Shown here in pieces: positions 61,252 through 64,000 of a stretch of 64,000 nucleotides of DNA. The number at the start of each line of letters is the position of its first letter. Positions within the stretch are counted from its first letter, which is position 1. The stretch comes from Moniliophthora roreri (Eukaryota; Basidiomycota; Agaricomycetes; Agaricales; Marasmiaceae): assembly GCA_001466705.2 (NCBI GenBank), contig LATX02000046.1, positions 806,001 through 870,000 of the forward strand, in the 5' to 3' direction. The position numbers were made by a program, and so were the translations under genes. Under the pieces are notes generated by a model, which saw only the letters and a list, made by a program, of their open reading frames with translations, searched no databases and was not told the origin of the DNA.

Positions 61252-61800
61252 TAAGGATAGTGCTAAACTTGTCTGCCTGAACAAAATGGAAACAATTATG
61301 CTTCCCATTCCTTTGGCCTATACATTTTACTGTAACAGAGGTCAGTAACATTACTGCATTAGGATTCCCCCACAGCATTTTCCACTCACTTCCACCCACT
61401 TTCACTCTCAATTCTGGCAATTGTATGGTCTTCAATACAATCATTTGGTCATATAATGAAGCCTCAACACACTAATTTTCAGTAGCTATCATGTGAGCTT
61501 GCATAATTTGCAACTAATGACCCAAACAGTCATCAGGAAATCACCATCTTGCTTCCCACTTTCCACAACTTTCCTAGCTTTTTGCTAGATTCAATTGATG
61601 TTTTCTAACAAATTTCAGTAACTCACTTTCAGGGGTCTGGAACCCTCCTCCCCACTTTCCACTTTGCTGAACCTTTCCATCAAAAATCACAAATTGTGAG
61701 AGTTCACACTGTAGCTACTGGAAATTAATGTGATATAGTTTTATTGTATGACCGAATGATTGTACTGAACAGATTAGAATGGCCAGAATTGAGTGTGGAA
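60804..61800. repeat. Unmerged contig overlap, first copy (997 bp)
   Basis: It matches 61802-62798 across the N at 61801. The four differences I found lie in the first 130 bases (for example attatgttttt against attgtgttttt). This suggests poor quality or allelic sequence at a contig end rather than two real copies. Confidence 0.88.
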
Positions 61801-61801
61801 N

Positions 61802-62798
61802 AAAATAGTATTAAAATGTGCCCAAGTTATTGTGTTTTTCTGTACATCAAAAGTGTGTGAAATCCAGACCAAATTGGGCCAAAAATCCGGATTTTTTTGT
61901 TCTGGGAAAACAGAAGTAAAACTTAATCAAATTACCATATGCCAATTTAGTACACCTAAAACAGTTGCAAAACAGTAGGAAAAAACAAAACTTTAATATA
62001 TAAAATATTTGTGCTAAATGTGCCTAAAAACTAATGGAATATTTGATAATTCCCTCTTAGCTAAAATTAATAGGAAAGTATCAAGATTTTAATCTAATTT
62101 TTATAAAATTTGGACAAAAAAAGTATAAAAGCAAAGCATATAATTTTAAGACTGTCTTTTTCATATCAAATCTATCTGTACTATATAAACATTTTCAGTT
62201 GACTAAATTCTTTGGGAAACTATCTCAAAAGAACCCTTTGTCCATAGTGTAAGGATAGTGCTAAACTTGTCTGCCTGAACAAAATGGAAACAATTATGCT
62301 TCCCATTCCTTTGGCCTATACATTTTACTGTAACAGAGGTCAGTAACATTACTGCATTAGGATTCCCCCACAGCATTTTCCACTCACTTCCACCCACTTT
62401 CACTCTCAATTCTGGCAATTGTATGGTCTTCAATACAATCATTTGGTCATATAATGAAGCCTCAACACACTAATTTTCAGTAGCTATCATGTGAGCTTGC
62501 ATAATTTGCAACTAATGACCCAAACAGTCATCAGGAAATCACCATCTTGCTTCCCACTTTCCACAACTTTCCTAGCTTTTTGCTAGATTCAATTGATGTT
62601 TTCTAACAAATTTCAGTAACTCACTTTCAGGGGTCTGGAACCCTCCTCCCCACTTTCCACTTTGCTGAACCTTTCCATCAAAAATCACAAATTGTGAGAG
62701 TTCACACTGTAGCTACTGGAAATTAATGTGATATAGTTTTATTGTATGACCGAATGATTGTACTGAACAGATTAGAATGGCCAGAATTGAGTGTGGAA
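61802..62798. repeat. Unmerged contig overlap, second copy (997 bp)
   Basis: Repeat of 60804-61800; unique sequence resumes at 62799. Confidence 0.88.
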
Positions 62799-63332
62799 GT
62801 GGATGAAAGTGAGTGGAAAGTGCCATAGGGAAATTCTGATGAGTGAGCATTGTAAGGTTTTAGTTGATGTTGTCTAATGTTATCCAATGCCCTGGGGTGA
62901 CCTCTTGTGATCCTTGGAACTCGGAAAACTTTTTCACGTAATATGCTTCAAGACTAAATTATGCAATCATGAGGCCAGAGAGACCCGATGACAGGTTGGG
63001 GTTTCAATCCGGCAAGCACGGAAGGGTTTGTACGTTCACTCCATCTTATGATACTGTCCGTACTGACCGTTGTCGTTCCGTTGAGCAGCACTCAACTTCT
63101 TTGGGAATTCATATTGTTCTCCCCATGGCTATGCATTCCGATTCGCCAGCTGATTAATTAGATCATGTGCCTTTGCTTTAATTAAGGGCACAAGAGTTTC
63201 TATATTTGCAGTGGGATCACTGGGCTAGCCGATCTGCTTCTATATCTAAATTCAAGTTTGTCGAATCATGATCCATTCCAAGGGAAAATGATGCGCTGCA
63301 GTCGTGCTCTTATAAAGTTCTTATAACCAAAT
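62799..63332 (+). promoter_or_regulatory. Upstream region of the third multi-TM gene
   Basis: No gene. From about 62940 it is related to 42690-43057, including 'gggctagccgatctgcttc' followed by a tatatctaa stretch (63221-63250). It is the duplicated promoter-side flank of the multi-TM gene. Confidence 0.5.
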
Positions 63333-64000
63333 ATGACTCTTCCCGAAAGCACCACCCAAACTTCCATGGATCAAATTTCGCTCTCAGATCTCAGTGTGGA
63401 CATAATAGCACTGAAAACTTCAACAGTAGTAAGTATGATGTCTTACATTTCTTCACCAGCTCATCATATCATTGCATTCAGGTACAATTCTTGCTCTATG
63501 GTATGCATTGACTTATTTGATTGACTTGCATGTTTTAACAGTGCATCTAGGTATATATACTGTACTGTTTGGGATTTGCACACATGTCCTCCTTAACAAG
63601 AAAACGAAACACTATCGATATCATTTCTCCGCGATCACTTTCCTGTTCCTTCTCACTTCGGCAAACGTTGCGTTGTCCACGGCATCCGACATGTTATTTT
63701 GGTGTTACAGGTATAACCTGAATATCTCATCATTTTCCGGCTCATTAATCGTCGCCTTAGCTGTTCTAAGCATAGAGCTCGAATTCTCATGATTGCTGGT
63801 TATGAGTGTGCAATTCTCTCGAGGTATGTATGACTATGATGATTAATATTGCTTTTCACTCCCGTCGAATGCTCAATTCGCAATACCTAGCGCGATCGCT
63901 GATGGCATTCTGGTAAAATGAACGACATCCTCACCAAACGCCTGGTTCTGATACACATTCAGTTATGGCGTTGTTACGTGGTTTGGGGCAAACGATGGAA
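63333..64000 (+). CDS. Multi-pass membrane protein, paralogue, cut by window end
   Basis: Start MTLPESTTQTSMDQISLSDL at 63333 (or the inner ATG at 63366). Exon 1 ends at 63428 before gtaagtatg. A 19-nt exon encodes QFLLYG, and the next gives IYTVLFGICTHVLLNKK and ITFLFLLTSANVALSTAS. Short exons follow with CSKHRARILMIAG and YECAILSRSAIADGIL, then LWRCYVVWGKRW at the window edge. The exon-intron layout is the same as in 43058-44482, and DNA identity is high, so this is a recent duplicate. The remainder lies outside the window. Confidence 0.75.

Noticed and set aside
63000..63030. Possible tRNA B box (ggtttcaatcc)
   Set aside because: No A box at a suitable distance and no cloverleaf pairing. 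It lies in the duplicated promoter region of a protein gene.
1..64000. CRISPR arrays, bacterial-type operons, phage or integron structures
   Set aside because: No spaced short direct repeats, Shine-Dalgarno-led gene strings or integrase/att arrangements are present. Intron density shows the DNA is fungal nuclear.

Overview
The window looks like a repeat-rich piece of a filamentous basidiomycete genome, probably an agaricomycete. Genes are split by many short introns of about 45-60 bases with GT-AG borders. The intact genes belong to families that are expanded in such fungi: F-box, BTB/POZ, fungalysin M36 peptidase, Zn2Cys6 transcription factor, and small secreted-ectodomain plus single-TM proteins. 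I cannot name the species. No CRISPR array, operon, rRNA or convincing tRNA gene is visible, and no obvious new defence or metabolic system. The unusual content is in the repeats, the duplicated gene families and their decay.

Layout. 1-13 kb is a nest of LTR retroelements. A Ty1/copia element (gag-pol 572-7942) has its 3' LTR at 7985-8397. A second, stop-free but 5'-truncated copy (8399-10245) follows an assembly gap. Solo LTRs of two families follow (10390-10851 and 12614-13031; another at 21912-22376), with a tRNA-derived SINE-like unit between them. 13-18 kb is mostly unassigned and carries an unmerged contig overlap around the N at 17102. 18.4-23.8 kb holds a cluster of single-pass membrane protein genes: two well-resolved paralogues on + (18413-19454 and 20406-21524) and one on - (22557-23812). 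27.5-35.4 kb is the most ordinary genic part, all on the minus strand: F-box protein, BTB protein and fungalysin. 36.6-48.7 kb contains a 2.3-2.6 kb segmental duplication carrying an alpha/beta hydrolase, one copy of which is cut short. Also there are another single-TM gene (39.5-40.6 kb), a complete multi-TM gene (43058-44482) and a 130-bp fungalysin relic. 48.7-50.8 kb is a Zn2Cys6 regulator whose zinc cluster is assembled through a 13-nt microexon. 54.1-64 kb has two more multi-TM paralogues, a single-TM pseudogene split by an insertion, two MITEs with clear terminal repeats and target-site duplications, and two more unmerged contig overlaps.

How the parts relate. No pathway is evident. 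The single-TM family (five or more copies or relics) and the multi-TM family (three genes plus relics) recur together, once tail-to-tail, and seem to have spread as duplicated blocks. Repeats and duplicated genes show C-to-T/G-to-A change concentrated at CpG. The copia element has 18 in-frame stops and no frameshift, and CpG-poor patches alternate sharply with normal sequence, consistent with methylation-driven or RIP-like decay. Five single N bases mark contig joins. Three of them are flanked by about 0.8-1 kb of duplicated sequence and should be treated as assembly artefacts.
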